Positions 42,138-52,470 of a stretch of DNA of 64,000 bases are shown piece by piece (the stretch's first letter is position 1; each line of letters starts with the position of its first letter). This stretch comes from Trinickia mobilis (GTDB taxonomy: Bacteria; Pseudomonadota; Gammaproteobacteria; Burkholderiales; Burkholderiaceae): positions 116,410 to 180,409 of the forward strand of contig NZ_JAFLRF010000011.1 in NCBI RefSeq assembly GCF_017315705.1, given 5' to 3'. The position numbers and the translations under genes are program-made. The notes under the pieces were generated by a model. That model ran no database searches and was not told the origin of the DNA. It worked only from the letters and a program-made list of their open reading frames with translations.

Positions 42138-42482
42138 AAGCAGGTGTGTTTTGCAGCGCACGATGTGCGCATTAAATGGAGTGATATCCTTGACGCTCCA
42201 ACCTGTGGTGTGAAGCACAAGCTGGCATGAGCGATGCGACGCCAGTCATCACGATGCTCATTACTGTGGATAGACAGGACTCTCACTTTTTAACAGCTTG
42301 TTGCGTCAAGACGCAAGCCATGAGCAACAATGGCCGCTGCCCGCAAGCTGAATGGCTCCTGACGTCATGCAATTCGGCACGCACAGGGGTTTCCCCAATG
42401 CCGTGCGAACGCGCCTCTCGCCCGCAGCGTCAGCGAGCGCCTACCGTTTCACTTTTCACAATCACAAAACGGAGACAGCTCA
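42138..42482. promoter_or_regulatory. pckG upstream region
   Basis: 345 bp between divergent genes. It must hold promoters for pckG and the dehydrogenase. I see no gene, riboswitch or clear operator; AGACAGCTCA precedes the pckG ATG. Confidence 0.4.
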
Positions 42483-44339
42483 ATGAATCATGCCGCCTTT
42501 GGAGGCCAATCCACACTTGAAGCACCTGCCTACATCAAGCATCGCCGGCTGATCGAGTGGGTCCAGCGCATCGCTGCGTTGACGAAGCCCGAGCACATCG
42601 TCTGGTGCGACGGCTCGCAGGACGAATACGACCGCCTGTGCGCCCAAATGGTTGCAGCCGGTACGCTGAAAAAACTCAATCCGGAAAAGCGGCCGAACTC
42701 TTATCTCGCGTGGTCCGATCCGTCGGACGTGGCGCGTGTCGAAGATCGCACTTTCATCTGCGCGCAGCATCGCGAAGACGCTGGGCCGACCAACAACTGG
42801 ATCGAGCCCGAGCAAATGCGCTCGACGCTCAACGGCCTGTTCGACGGCTCGATGCGCGGCCGCACGATGTATGTCGTGCCGTTCTCGATGGGGCCGCTCG
42901 GTTCGCCGATCGCGCACATCGGCATCGAGCTGACCGACAGCCCCTACGTCGTGACCAACATGCGGATCATGACGCGCATGGGCCGCAAGGTGTACGACGT
43001 GCTGGGCGCCGACGGCGCGTTCGTGCCGTGCGTGCATTCGGTCGGTGCGCCGCTGGCCGAGGGTGAAGCCGATGTGAGTTGGCCGTGCAACGACACGAAG
43101 TACATCGTCCACTTTCCCGAGTCGCGCGAAATCTGGAGCTTCGGCTCGGGCTACGGCGGCAACGCGCTGCTCGGCAAGAAATGTTTCGCGCTGCGCATTG
43201 CGTCGGCGATGGGCCGCGCCGAAGGCTGGCTCGCCGAGCACATGCTGATCCTCAGCGTGACGTCGCCGGAGGGCCGCAAGTACCACGTCGCCGCGGCATT
43301 CCCGTCGGCGTGCGGCAAGACCAACTTCGCGATGCTGATTCCTCCGCAAGGCATGAGCGGCTGGTCGATCTCGACGATCGGCGACGACATCGCGTGGATC
43401 AAGCCCGGCAAGGATGGCCGTCTCTACGCGATCAATCCGGAGGCCGGCTGCTTCGGCGTCGCGCCGGGCACGAGCGAGAAGACCAACTTCAACGCGATGG
43501 CGACGTTGAAGGCGAACGTGATCTTCACGAACGTCGCGTTGGCCGACGACGGCGACGTCTGGTGGGAAGGCATGACCGACGAGCCGCCCGCACACCTCGT
43601 CGATTGGCAAGGCAACGACTGGACGCCCGCGATCGCGAAGGAAACCGGCCGCAAGGCGGCGCACCCGAATGCGCGCTTCACGGCGCCGGCGTCGCAATGT
43701 CCGTCGATCGACGCCGACTGGGAGAACCCGGCCGGCGTCGCCATCGACGCGTTCATCTTCGGCGGACGCCGCTCCACCACGGTGCCGCTCGTGACCGAGG
43801 CGCGCACCTGGGTCGAAGGTGTCTACATGGCGGCGACGATGGGCTCGGAGACGACCGCTGCGGCCGCGGGCCAGCAAGGCGTCGTGCGCCGCGATCCGTT
43901 CGCGATGCTGCCGTTCTGCGGCTACAACATGAGCGACTACTTCGGGCACTGGCTGAGCGTCGGCGGCAAGCTCGAGGCGCTTGGGGCAAAGCTGCCGAAG
44001 ATCTTCTGCGTGAACTGGTTCCGCAAGGGCGCGGACGGCAAGTTCGTCTGGCCCGGTTTCGGCGAAAACATGCGCGTGCTGCGCTGGATGATCGGCCGCA
44101 TCGAGTCGCGCGCTGTGGGTACCGATCACGCATTCGGCGTCTCGCCGCGTTACGAGGACATCGACTGGCAGGGCCTCGAGTTCACGCGTGAGCAGTTCGA
44201 AGAGGTCATTTCCGTCGACGATGCTGCCTGGCGAAAGGAGCTGGCGCTGCACGGCGAGCTTTTCGAAACTTTGCGTCACCGCTTGCCGGAGGCGCTTACA
44301 CAAACCAAGATCGCGTTCGAGAGCCGCCTCCACGTGTAG
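42483..44339 (+). CDS. pckG: phosphoenolpyruvate carboxykinase (GTP)
   Basis: 618 residues, the normal size for GTP-dependent PEPCK. The nucleotide P-loop is [13 protein letters not shown] (about 275-287), the metal/oxaloacetate region includes [20 protein letters not shown] (about 219-238), and FGGRR and [17 protein letters not shown] are conserved C-terminal segments. It converts oxaloacetate to PEP at the start of gluconeogenesis. A typical terminator follows 28 bp after the stop. Confidence 0.96.
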   Translation: MNHAAFGGQSTLEAPAYIKHRRLIEWVQRIAALTKPEHIVWCDGSQDEYDRLCAQMVAAGTLKKLNPEKRPNSYLAWSDPSDVARVEDRTFICAQHREDAGPTNNWIEPEQMRSTLNGLFDGSMRGRTMYVVPFSMGPLGSPIAHIGIELTDSPYVVTNMRIMTRMGRKVYDVLGADGAFVPCVHSVGAPLAEGEADVSWPCNDTKYIVHFPESREIWSFGSGYGGNALLGKKCFALRIASAMGRAEGWLAEHMLILSVTSPEGRKYHVAAAFPSACGKTNFAMLIPPQGMSGWSISTIGDDIAWIKPGKDGRLYAINPEAGCFGVAPGTSEKTNFNAMATLKANVIFTNVALADDGDVWWEGMTDEPPAHLVDWQGNDWTPAIAKETGRKAAHPNARFTAPASQCPSIDADWENPAGVAIDAFIFGGRRSTTVPLVTEARTWVEGVYMAATMGSETTAAAAGQQGVVRRDPFAMLPFCGYNMSDYFGHWLSVGGKLEALGAKLPKIFCVNWFRKGADGKFVWPGFGENMRVLRWMIGRIESRAVGTDHAFGVSPRYEDIDWQGLEFTREQFEEVISVDDAAWRKELALHGELFETLRHRLPEALTQTKIAFESRLHV

Positions 44340-44366
44340 GAGTGGGGATCGTCGCGTTGTCGGAAA

Positions 44367-44389
44367 GGCCGCCTTCGGGCGGCTTTTTA
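44367..44389 (+). terminator. intrinsic terminator of pckG
   Basis: GCCGCC-TTCG-GGCGGC stem-loop with a stable UUCG tetraloop, followed by TTTTT. Confidence 0.9.
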
Positions 44390-44681
44390 AATTTCGCGGG
44401 GCAATTTCTTCAAATTAGAGGGCAGCAACAAAAAATCCAGTTCGACCCCGTCGGCACTTTTAAGCGTTTCTCGCCTGGAGTACCGAGCCGCGTTTAATTG
44501 TCGATTGTTTCTTAAAACGGAATGATCGATAGCCTCCGCATGCACCAAAACAAACAATCGACAAAAGCCCACAAGAAATCTGCTCTCGTTGAGCAACTCT
44601 GCACGAATTCTCCAGTCGTAGGACAATTACTTATTGTGTTTCTCACGTTTCCGTACCCTGAAGCCGCTGCAGGAGTTGTCA
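44390..44681. promoter_or_regulatory. AT-rich leader before the LysR gene
   Basis: No gene. A 13-bp inverted repeat, TTGTCGATTGTTT (44498-44510) and its complement (44552-44564), is separated by 41 bp. This may be a binding site pair or a long hairpin; the function is unknown. Confidence 0.4.
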
Positions 44682-45791
44682 ATGGATCATTTGCAGTCAA
44701 TGCGCGTGTTCGTCAAAGTGGCGGATCTCGGCAGTTTCGCTCGCGCCGCCAGCGCGATGGACATCTCGAACGCAGTCGCCACCCGTCATGTCGCCGACCT
44801 GGAAGGCCGGCTGGGCACGCGTCTGCTTAATCGCACCACCCGCAGCCTCTCGCTTACCGAATCCGGTCAGGTTTATCTCGAGCGCGCGCGGCAGATTCTC
44901 GACGAGCTCGAAGACGTCGAACAGATGGTCGTCGCGCGCAATCACGAGCCGGTCGGCACGCTGCGCATCGTCGCGCCCGTCGTGTTCGGGCTGCATAACC
45001 TCGCTCCGGTGCTGCAGACGTACACGGAGCGCTATCCGAAGGTCGTTCCCGATGTGACGCTGGTCGACCGGCAGGTCGATTTGGTCGAAGAGGGTTTCGA
45101 CGTCGGTATCGTGATCGCGCGTCAGATGCGCAGCGCGAGCATCGTCACGCGCCGCCTCACGACCGGCTGCCTGACCGTTTGCGCGACGCCGGCCTACCTC
45201 GAGAAGCATGGCGTGCCGACGCGCCCGGAGCATCTGCTAGAGCATCCGTGCTTGAGCCTGCCGTCCGAGTATTGGGGCGACGAGCGCGTGTTCACGGGGC
45301 CGGATGGCGAGATGCGTGTGCGTCCGGCGAACGTGATCATCGCGAACAACACGGAGATGCTGCGCCAGTTCGCCTTGCTCGGCATGGGCATCGCGATTCT
45401 GCCGAGCTATCTGATCGGCAGCGACATGACGCGCGGCCGCCTCGTGCGTCTCCTGGGCGATTACCGCTTGCCGCAGGTCGAGATCAACGTCGGGTATCCG
45501 AGCCGCCGCCATTTGCCGGCGAAGGTGCGCACGTTCATCGATCACCTGGTCGAGCATTTCAGCCAAACGCCCAACAGCCAGCTGGGCGAACAGTGGATCA
45601 AGGGCGGCATGGTGCGGCCGGTCGCGGCGGTGCCGGCAGCTGTCGAATTGCGCGCGGGCAAGCCGGGGTTCGCGCACGGCGATGGCGGTGAGCGCCCTGA
45701 GTTGATCGATGCCGAATTGGCGCCGAAAGTGGCGAAATCGCCTCGCACGCGTGCGCCAGAGCCTTGGCCGCTGTACGCGAATGAGCACTGA
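44682..45791 (+). CDS. LysR-family transcriptional regulator (CrgA/DmlR-like)
   Basis: 369 residues from an ATG with GGAG 7 bp upstream. The wHTH starts MDHLQSMRVFVKVADLGSFARAASAMDISNAVATRHVADLE and the effector domain follows. The phrase RLLNRTTRSLSLTESGQVYLERARQILDELE is typical of the subfamily that includes CrgA and DmlR. About 65 residues of low-complexity tail beyond the usual end (about 305) are unusual. Regulated genes are not evident from the neighbourhood. Confidence 0.88.
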   Translation: MDHLQSMRVFVKVADLGSFARAASAMDISNAVATRHVADLEGRLGTRLLNRTTRSLSLTESGQVYLERARQILDELEDVEQMVVARNHEPVGTLRIVAPVVFGLHNLAPVLQTYTERYPKVVPDVTLVDRQVDLVEEGFDVGIVIARQMRSASIVTRRLTTGCLTVCATPAYLEKHGVPTRPEHLLEHPCLSLPSEYWGDERVFTGPDGEMRVRPANVIIANNTEMLRQFALLGMGIAILPSYLIGSDMTRGRLVRLLGDYRLPQVEINVGYPSRRHLPAKVRTFIDHLVEHFSQTPNSQLGEQWIKGGMVRPVAAVPAAVELRAGKPGFAHGDGGERPELIDAELAPKVAKSPRTRAPEPWPLYANEH

Positions 45792-45820
45792 AAGGCGCGG
45801 CGGGAAGCCGGCACTTGGAA

Positions 45821-45852
45821 AACAAAAGCGCAGTCAAGGCTGCGCTTTTGTT
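45821..45852 (+). terminator. intrinsic terminator of the LysR gene
   Basis: 13-bp perfect stem (AACAAAAGCGCAG and its complement) with a 6-nt loop; the TTTTGTTT on the 3' side acts as the T-tract. It may work in both directions, closing topB's far flank too. Confidence 0.8.
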
Positions 45853-45966
45853 TCGGACGTACTCTTTATTGGGGCATTCAGATGCGCAGGACGTTGAGCG
45901 CCCGTTAGGCCTTGGGCATCTCCCCGCCGCCAGCAGCCGGCAGAAAACCGGCTGCCCACTAGACAG

Positions 45967-48627
45967 TTATGAGCCGGTCTTCCGCGCCGGCGTCTTTCTT
46001 GCCGCCGTCTTGGCCGCCGGTTTTTCGGCAGTGCTCTTGGCCGTCTTCGCTGTGGCCCTCACCGCGGTTTTCTTGGCGGGCACGGCAGCTTCATCGGCGT
46101 CTGCGCCCGCCGCTTCAGCAGTCTTCGCCGCTGTTTTCGACGCAGTCTTCGCAGCCGTTTTCGCCGACGGCTCCTTCTTTTCGAATTCGAAGCCGATCTT
46201 GCCGTCGCTCTGCTTGACGAGGAACGCCTTGAAATTGCGACCGGTTCGGGACGACTTGAAGTTCGTCAGCAAATCTGTGCGGCCTTCGTCCAGCAATTTT
46301 GCCATCTGCTCGCGGGCGATCTCCTGCTGAAGGATGACCTTGCCCGAGCGGAAGTCGCAGGTCTTGGGGCTCGCCACCGAGTTCTCGCAGACGTAGCTCA
46401 TGCCGTGCTCAAACACGCGTGCCTTGCACTTCGGGCACGCGCCGACCGACTGTTGCTCCGAGAAATCCGGCGCGTCGCCGTCCTCGCCGCCTTGATCCTG
46501 GCCGAAATCGAACTCGAGCTTGTGGTTCTTCGTTTCATCGTCGAATGCGAGCTTGAGGATGGCCGAGAACGGCCGGCCCATCTTGCTGCGGAAGCCCGAC
46601 AGCGGGCCGATTTCCTTCTTCTGCAGCAGCTCTTCGACTTCCTCGATTTCGAACTGGCGGCTGCCCGGGATCTTCGAAATCGAGAATTCACACTTCGTGC
46701 AAGCGAAGCGGCGATAATTTTCCTTCACTTGGCCGCCGCAGTTCGGGCACGGCGTGGTGAGCGTCGCATAGTCGCCGGGGATCGTGTCGGAGTCGTATTC
46801 TTTCGCCCGCTTGACGATGGTCTGCGTCATGCGGGCGATCTCCTGCATGAACGCATCGCGCGGAAGATTGCCGCGCTCCATTTGCGAGAGCTTGTATTCC
46901 CATTCGCCCGTCAGTTCCGGCGCCGTCAGTTCCTTCACGCCGAGGCCGCGCAAGAGCGTCATCAACTGGAACGCCTTCGCCGTCGGAATCAGGTCGCGGC
47001 CTTCGCGCAACAGGTATTTTTCGCCGAGCAGGCCTTCGATGATCGCCGCGCGCGTTGCCGGCGTGCCCAGACCCTTCGCGGCCATCGCCTCGCGCAGTTC
47101 GTCATCCTCGACGAGCTTGCCCGCGCCTTCCATGGCCGACAGCAAAGTCGCTTCGTTGTAGCGCGCAGGCGGCTTGGTGGTGAGCGCGTGAGCTGCGATC
47201 TCGTCGGTCTTGACCTTCTCGTTCGGCTGGACCGGCACTAGGTTCGCGTCCTCGCCGCTCGTTTCGCGGCCGTAGACCTGCAGCCACCCCGGCTCGACGA
47301 GCACCTTGCCTTCGGTCTTGAAGCGATGGCCGGCGACTTCGGTGAGCCGCGTCGTCACTTTGTACTCGGCGGCCGGGAAGAACACGGCGAGAAAGCGCTT
47401 CACCACGAGGTCGTAGAGCTTCTGCTCGGGCTCCGATAGCGCCTTCGGCGCCTGCAGCGTCGGGATGATTGCGAAGTGGTCGCTGATCTTCGAGTTGTCG
47501 AAGATGCGCTTGTTCGGCTTTACCCAGCCCTTGTCGAGCACCTGCTTCGCGAACGGCAGGTAGTTGTTGCTTTCCTTGAGCATGTCGAGCGTGCTCTTGA
47601 CGGTGCCGAGGTAGTCCTCCGGCAGCGCGCGTGCGTCGGTACGCGGATAGGTGAGCACCTTGTGCTTTTCGTACAGCGCTTGCGCGAGCCCTAGCGTGTT
47701 CTTCGCAGAGAAGCCGAAGCGGCCGTTCGCTTCGCGCTGCAGGCTCGTCAGGTCGAAGAGCAGCGGCGAAAGCTGGGTAGACGGCTTCGATTCCTCGGTG
47801 ACGGTGCCGATCTGCTCGCGGCACGCGGCCACCACGGTTTCGGCCGCGGCGAGGCTCCAGAGGCGTGAGTCGCGCTTTTCCGGATCGAACTCCTCTTTCT
47901 TGAACTTCGGATCGAACCAGCGGCCCTCGTAGAAGCCGCCGGCGCAGACGAACTGTGCGCGCACTTCCCAATAGTCGCGCGGCACGAAATTGCGGATTTT
48001 CTCTTCGCGTTCGACGACGATCGACAAGGTTGGCGTCTGAACGCGGCCGACTGTCGTCAGGAAGAACCCGCCGCCCTTGCTGTTGAACGCGGTCATCGCA
48101 CGCGTGCCGTTGATGCCGACGAGCCAGTCCGCTTCCGAGCGGCAGCGCGCCGCATCGGCGAGCGGCCGCATGTCCTCGTCGCTGCGCAGATGGGCAAAAC
48201 CGTCGCGGATCGAGGCGGGGGTCATCGACTGCAGCCACAGGCGCTGCACCGGCTGCTTGGACTTCGCGTGCTGCGCGATCAGGCGGAAAATCAGCTCGCC
48301 CTCGCGCCCCGCGTCGCATGCGTTGATGAGGCGGTCGACGTCCTTGCGCTTCATCAGCTTCGTCAGCACCTTGAGCCGCGATTCGCTTTTCGCGATCGGG
48401 TTCAAGTCGAAATGGGGCGGAATGACCGGAAGGTGCGCAAAGCTCCATTTGCCGCGCTTTACCTCGTATTCCTCGGGGGCAGCGATCTCGAGCAGGTGGC
48501 CGACCGCGGACGAAAGCACGTAGTCGTCGCTCTCGTAGTACTCGTCATGTTTGGTAAAGCCGCCCAGCGCCCGCGCGATGTCGTTCGCGACAGAAGGCTT
48601 CTCCGCAATAATCAGTGCTTTGGACAT
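45967..48627 (-). CDS. topB: DNA topoisomerase III
   Basis: 886 residues. The TOPRIM domain begins SKALIIAEKPSVANDIARAL; the acidic DxD-like triad lies in NACDAGREGELIFR, and the catalytic Tyr in VLTYPRTDARALPEDY (about 335). GRVQTPTL precedes it. The C-terminus has zinc-ribbon-like segments (CPNCGG, CTKC and CPKCKARVF) and a histone H1-like Lys/Ala/Thr tail (last ~60 residues). Type IA topoisomerase that decatenates DNA. Length is larger than E. coli TopB because of this tail. Confidence 0.95.
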   Translation of the reverse strand: MSKALIIAEKPSVANDIARALGGFTKHDEYYESDDYVLSSAVGHLLEIAAPEEYEVKRGKWSFAHLPVIPPHFDLNPIAKSESRLKVLTKLMKRKDVDRLINACDAGREGELIFRLIAQHAKSKQPVQRLWLQSMTPASIRDGFAHLRSDEDMRPLADAARCRSEADWLVGINGTRAMTAFNSKGGGFFLTTVGRVQTPTLSIVVEREEKIRNFVPRDYWEVRAQFVCAGGFYEGRWFDPKFKKEEFDPEKRDSRLWSLAAAETVVAACREQIGTVTEESKPSTQLSPLLFDLTSLQREANGRFGFSAKNTLGLAQALYEKHKVLTYPRTDARALPEDYLGTVKSTLDMLKESNNYLPFAKQVLDKGWVKPNKRIFDNSKISDHFAIIPTLQAPKALSEPEQKLYDLVVKRFLAVFFPAAEYKVTTRLTEVAGHRFKTEGKVLVEPGWLQVYGRETSGEDANLVPVQPNEKVKTDEIAAHALTTKPPARYNEATLLSAMEGAGKLVEDDELREAMAAKGLGTPATRAAIIEGLLGEKYLLREGRDLIPTAKAFQLMTLLRGLGVKELTAPELTGEWEYKLSQMERGNLPRDAFMQEIARMTQTIVKRAKEYDSDTIPGDYATLTTPCPNCGGQVKENYRRFACTKCEFSISKIPGSRQFEIEEVEELLQKKEIGPLSGFRSKMGRPFSAILKLAFDDETKNHKLEFDFGQDQGGEDGDAPDFSEQQSVGACPKCKARVFEHGMSYVCENSVASPKTCDFRSGKVILQQEIAREQMAKLLDEGRTDLLTNFKSSRTGRNFKAFLVKQSDGKIGFEFEKKEPSAKTAAKTASKTAAKTAEAAGADADEAAVPAKKTAVRATAKTAKSTAEKPAAKTAARKTPARKTGS

Positions 48628-48835
48628 GACTGGATGTGAGGTGTGTGGAACGGGGTCAAAACCCGGATAGTGGTCTCATTAACGACCGCTTTATAGCACA
48701 CGGCGTTCCGCTTGTTTAAAAACGCGCGCAATGTTAAGTGCGGGCCGCGCTGAAGACAAGCAAGCCGACAAGCAAGCGGCGCTCGGCTCCCAGCCGGTGC
48801 TGAGAGCGGCCGGGGCAGAAGGGGGCGCTTGCGAG

Positions 48836-49213
48836 TCAGGCTGCGGCGAGCGCCGGGCGCAGCTTCGGCGCGCCGATGGAGTTCGGCAGCGCGGTCAGAT
48901 CGGACAGCATGCGCTCGACGATCGACAGGTGCGGCAAGACGGTGCCGAAAAAGCGCGTGGTGACGCCGTCTTCTATCAGGATCGTCGGGAAGTTCTCGAC
49001 GTCGAGGTCCTCGAAGCGGTCTGCGTGGGTTTCGACGTCGATCCAGGCGAAGCAGATGTCCGGGTGCGCGTCGGCGAGGCGGTCGAAACCCGTGCGGTAG
49101 TCGCGGCAGGTTCCGCACCATTCCGCGCACAGGCAGGCGACCAGGAGGGTATCGGTGTCGTTGATGCGCTCGGCGATCCGGTCTGCGTCGGTGTCGAGAT
49201 TCAGCGCTGGCAT
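48836..49213 (-). CDS. thioredoxin-family protein with CGTC motif
   Basis: 125 residues, thioredoxin fold. The active site is AEWCGTCRDY (about 31-40), so CGTC instead of CGPC, and the cis-Pro lies in NFPTILI (about 79-85). The redox potential is likely higher than that of TrxA. It sits between topB and dprA. Probable cytosolic disulfide reductase; partners unknown. Confidence 0.88.
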   Translation of the reverse strand: MPALNLDTDADRIAERINDTDTLLVACLCAEWCGTCRDYRTGFDRLADAHPDICFAWIDVETHADRFEDLDVENFPTILIEDGVTTRFFGTVLPHLSIVERMLSDLTALPNSIGAPKLRPALAAA

Positions 49214-49301
49214 TGTGTTTCCTTGCGTTCTTTTCTGAAGTGCGAACTGCTTGCGGCGACTGTAGCACGGCTCTCGCGGGGCGGCGCGTTCGTCGGTACG
49301 C

Positions 49302-50507
49302 TTAGCCGCGCTCGATGCGCGCGAAGCGCCCGCCCGGCAGCGCCGTCAGCCGGCCGGCGAGTTCCAGTTGCAGCAGCGTGCTTTGCAACGTCGAATTTTC
49401 CATCTCGGTTCTGGCCGCGAGGATTTCGAATGTCGCGGGCGCATGGCCGAGGGCGGCGAGCAGGCGCTCGGCTTGGGCGTCCAGCGGTGGTGGGAGCGTG
49501 CTTGGCGTTCCTGCGGGCGCGGGTGCGGCTTGGAGATTCGCCGAAGCGCCTGACGACCGGCGCTTTGCTGGCGCACCGGCCCGCGCGATGGGCAACGAAC
49601 GTTTTGTCCCAACGCCGACGCCGAGTTCGTCCAACACCTCCTCCGGCGTCTCGACCAGTTTCGCCCCTTCCCTGATGATGCGGTGACAGCCGCGCGAAAG
49701 CGGCGCATGGATCGAGCCGGGAATCGCGAATACATCGCGCCCCATCTCGTTGGCGAGGCGCGCCGTGATCAGCGAACCCGAGCGCAGCGCGGCTTCAACG
49801 ATCAGCACGCCGCTCGAAAGCCCCGCGATCAGCCGGTTGCGCTGCGGAAAATGGGCGGGCCTCGCGACCGTTCCGAGCGGCCATTCCGACAGAATCACCC
49901 CTTCCGCGGCGATCCGATGCGCGAGTGCGTGATGCTGGGCCGGATAGACGATGTCGGCGCCGGTGCCGATCACGGCGGTCGTGCTGCTGCGCCCGGCCAG
50001 TGCTCCGCGGTGCGCTGCGCCGTCGATGCCGATCGCGAGACCGGAGACGACGCTCAAGCCGGCATCCGACAGGGCGCGCGCGAATCGGGTGGCGTCTTCG
50101 AGCCCCTGTGGCGTCGCATTGCGGCTGCCGACGACAGCGACGCTCATTGCGTGCAGCAAATCCATACGGCCTTTTACATATAGCAGCGCTGGCGGATCGG
50201 GCATCATGAGGAGCGCCGGCGGGTAGGCCGGATCACCTAACGTGACGATCTCGTTGCCGGACTGCGCGCGCCAGAGCGCCGTGTCGGCGAGCTGCTGAGC
50301 AAAGCCCGGAGGCGGTTCTGCGAGCACGGCTTGCGCAACGGCCTCTCCGGCGATCGCCGCCAGCGCGTGAAAAGGCGTGGCGAGCACGGCTTCGGGCAAA
50401 CCGAACGCGTCGAGCAGTGCGCGCAGCGCGGTGGGCGAAAGTCCGCGCGCAGTGGCAAGCCGCAGCCACGCGGCGAGTTCGGTGTCGGTCATCGGCAAGG
50501 TCTGCAT
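49302..50507 (-). CDS. dprA: DNA-processing protein DprA
   Basis: About 401 residues. The Rossmann-like DprA domain shows VAVVGSRNATPQG (about 116-128), SGLAIGIDGAAHRGAL, VIGTGADIVYPAQH, PLGTVARPAHFPQRNRLIAGLS and GRDVFAIPGSI. The C-terminal winged helix (about 330-400) is the DprA-type WH domain. It loads RecA on incoming ssDNA during transformation. A start five codons later (50492) is equally plausible. Confidence 0.92.
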   Translation of the reverse strand: MQTLPMTDTELAAWLRLATARGLSPTALRALLDAFGLPEAVLATPFHALAAIAGEAVAQAVLAEPPPGFAQQLADTALWRAQSGNEIVTLGDPAYPPALLMMPDPPALLYVKGRMDLLHAMSVAVVGSRNATPQGLEDATRFARALSDAGLSVVSGLAIGIDGAAHRGALAGRSSTTAVIGTGADIVYPAQHHALAHRIAAEGVILSEWPLGTVARPAHFPQRNRLIAGLSSGVLIVEAALRSGSLITARLANEMGRDVFAIPGSIHAPLSRGCHRIIREGAKLVETPEEVLDELGVGVGTKRSLPIARAGAPAKRRSSGASANLQAAPAPAGTPSTLPPPLDAQAERLLAALGHAPATFEILAARTEMENSTLQSTLLQLELAGRLTALPGGRFARIERG

Positions 50508-50770
50508 GGCGGGTCGGGCCTCGAGCGCCGCCTGCGGGCGTCCAGGCAGCATGCTAAAATTTTCATCATCCGAAATACAATGCAGCGCCGCGCAAGGTCG
50601 CGGGTGTCCGTGGCTGCGTCCAAACAAGGTGAGTTGAATCTGCTGGGTTCAGTCGACATCTTCGAGACGCGTCGCTGAGCCCGCAAGCTGACCGATCGGT
50701 CTATTGCCGTATCCGGCGTTTTTCGTCACGGTATTGCTTTGCGCGACTGCATCCGACCACTTTCAAGATC

Positions 50771-51274
50771 ATGGCCTTACTCAGCATCCTCAATTACCCC
50801 GATAAACGCCTGCATAAAATCGCGAAACCGGTCGAGGCCGTCGACGATCGCATCCGCAAACTCGTGGCCGACATGGGCGAGACGATGTACGCGGCGCCCG
50901 GCGTCGGCCTCGCCGCAACGCAGGTCGACGTGCATGAGCGCGTCATCGTGATCGATGTGTCGGAGACGCACGATCAACTGATGGCGTTCATCAATCCGGT
51001 GATCCTTTGGTCGAGTGACGAGCGCAAGATCAACGAGGAAGGCTGCTTGTCGGTGCCGGGCATTTACGACAGCGTCGAGCGCGCCGAAAGGGTGCGCGTG
51101 CGGGCGCTGAACGAGAAGGCTGAAACGTTCGAGATCGACTGCGACGGGCTGCTGGCGGTCTGCATCCAGCATGAAATGGATCACTTGATGGGGCGGGTGT
51201 TCGTCGAGTACCTGTCGCCGCTCAAGCAGACGCGCATCAAGACCAAGATGAAAAAACTCGCGCACGCGATGTAA
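50771..51274 (+). CDS. def: peptide deformylase
   Basis: 167 residues. All three PDF motifs are present: GVGLAATQV (about 45-53), EEGCLSVPG (about 88-96, Cys ligand) and QHEMDHLMG (about 133-141, two His ligands and catalytic Glu). It removes the formyl group from nascent proteins and lies directly before fmt, the classic pair. Confidence 0.97.
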   Translation: MALLSILNYPDKRLHKIAKPVEAVDDRIRKLVADMGETMYAAPGVGLAATQVDVHERVIVIDVSETHDQLMAFINPVILWSSDERKINEEGCLSVPGIYDSVERAERVRVRALNEKAETFEIDCDGLLAVCIQHEMDHLMGRVFVEYLSPLKQTRIKTKMKKLAHAM

Positions 51275-51283
51275 CACCCTGCG

Positions 51284-51316
51284 CCGGGTTTTGCCCGGGT
51301 TTTGCCCGGGTTTTGC
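51284..51316 (+). repeat. three tandem 11-bp repeats
   Basis: CCGGGTTTTGC occurs three times head to tail just after the def stop. The T-runs might contribute to pausing, but no stem-loop is obvious. Confidence 0.85.
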
Positions 51317-51357
51317 CGTTAACGCGCTCACTTGCTGTTTATTCGAATCTCACCCCT

Positions 51358-52350
51358 ATGGCTCCCACGTTGCGCGTCGTTTTTGCCGGAACGCCGGAAT
51401 TCGCAGCGGCTGCACTAGCCGCCGTTCATACAGCCGGATTTCCGGTGCCGCTCGTGCTGACCCAGCCCGACCGGCCCGCCGGCCGCGGCATGAAGCTTCA
51501 GGCGAGCGCCGTCAAACGCTACGCGCAGGAACACGGGCTTGCCGTCTCGCAGCCGCCGTCGCTGCGCCGCGCGGGGAAGTATCCCGCCGAAGCGGCCGCC
51601 GCGATCGATCAGCTTCGCGCGACGCCGCACGATGTGATGGTTGTTGCCGCATACGGCCTGCTGCTGCCGCAGGAAGTGCTCGATATCCCGCCGTACGGCT
51701 GCATCAACATTCACGCTTCACTCTTGCCGCGCTGGCGCGGTGCGGCGCCGATTCATCGCGCGCTCGAAGCCGGCGACGTCGAAACCGGCATCACGCTGAT
51801 GCGCATGGACGCGGGCCTCGATACGGGCGCGATGCTGACCGTGGGCCGCGTGCCGATCGAATCGAACGACACGACCGCTACCTTGCACGACAAGCTAGCG
51901 GCTGAAGGCGCGCGTCTGATTGTCGATGCGCTCGCTGAGCTTGAAATGAGCGGTACGTTGCAAGAAACGCCGCAGCCCGAAGAGGGCGTGACGTACGCCG
52001 AAAAAATCGGCAAGCACGAAGCCGCGCTCGACTGGCGCCGGCCAGCCGCCGTCTTGGCGCGGCAGGTTCGCGCGTTCGATCCGTTTCCGGGCGGCGTCGC
52101 CACGCTCGGCGACGGTACGGCGCTGAAAATCTGGGCGGCAGAGCCAGTCGCTGTACGCGGTAACGGCACGGCCGAGCCTGGCGCGATCGTCGAGGTTTCC
52201 GCAGACGGCGTCGTCGTCGCTTGTGGCGAAGGCGCGTTGCGCTTGACTCAATTGCAGAAGCCGGGCGGCAAGCGTCTGCCGGTGCGCGAATTCCTGGCCG
52301 GCGCGGTCCTCTCGGCGGGACAGCGCTTCGGATTGCCCGAGTCGCAATGA
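51358..52350 (+). CDS. fmt: methionyl-tRNA formyltransferase
   Basis: 330 residues. [15 protein letters not shown] at the start, the folate/catalytic site [24 protein letters not shown] (about 117-140) with the His and the Asp of [10 protein letters not shown], and a C-terminal OB-like domain (about 215-325) are diagnostic. It formylates initiator Met-tRNA with 10-formyl-THF. The ATG at MAPTLRVVF is chosen; upstream translation is spurious. Confidence 0.97.
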   Translation: MAPTLRVVFAGTPEFAAAALAAVHTAGFPVPLVLTQPDRPAGRGMKLQASAVKRYAQEHGLAVSQPPSLRRAGKYPAEAAAAIDQLRATPHDVMVVAAYGLLLPQEVLDIPPYGCINIHASLLPRWRGAAPIHRALEAGDVETGITLMRMDAGLDTGAMLTVGRVPIESNDTTATLHDKLAAEGARLIVDALAELEMSGTLQETPQPEEGVTYAEKIGKHEAALDWRRPAAVLARQVRAFDPFPGGVATLGDGTALKIWAAEPVAVRGNGTAEPGAIVEVSADGVVVACGEGALRLTQLQKPGGKRLPVREFLAGAVLSAGQRFGLPESQ

Positions 52351-52470
52351 GCGTTACGTCGGGGAGGCGGACGCAGCACCTAGCCCGACCGGCCAGGTCG
52401 CGCGGCGGCTGCGGCGCGCGTTAGAATCGTCCGTGCGCCTCGTTCTCAAATACGCCACTCAAGGTTCGCC

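Noticed and set aside
42480-44333. 617-aa antisense ORF over pckG
   Set aside because: Composition (Arg, His, Asp, Val-rich) is typical of antisense translation of a high-GC gene, and pckG on the other strand is certain. The same holds for long antisense frames over dbpA, the aminotransferase and cadA.
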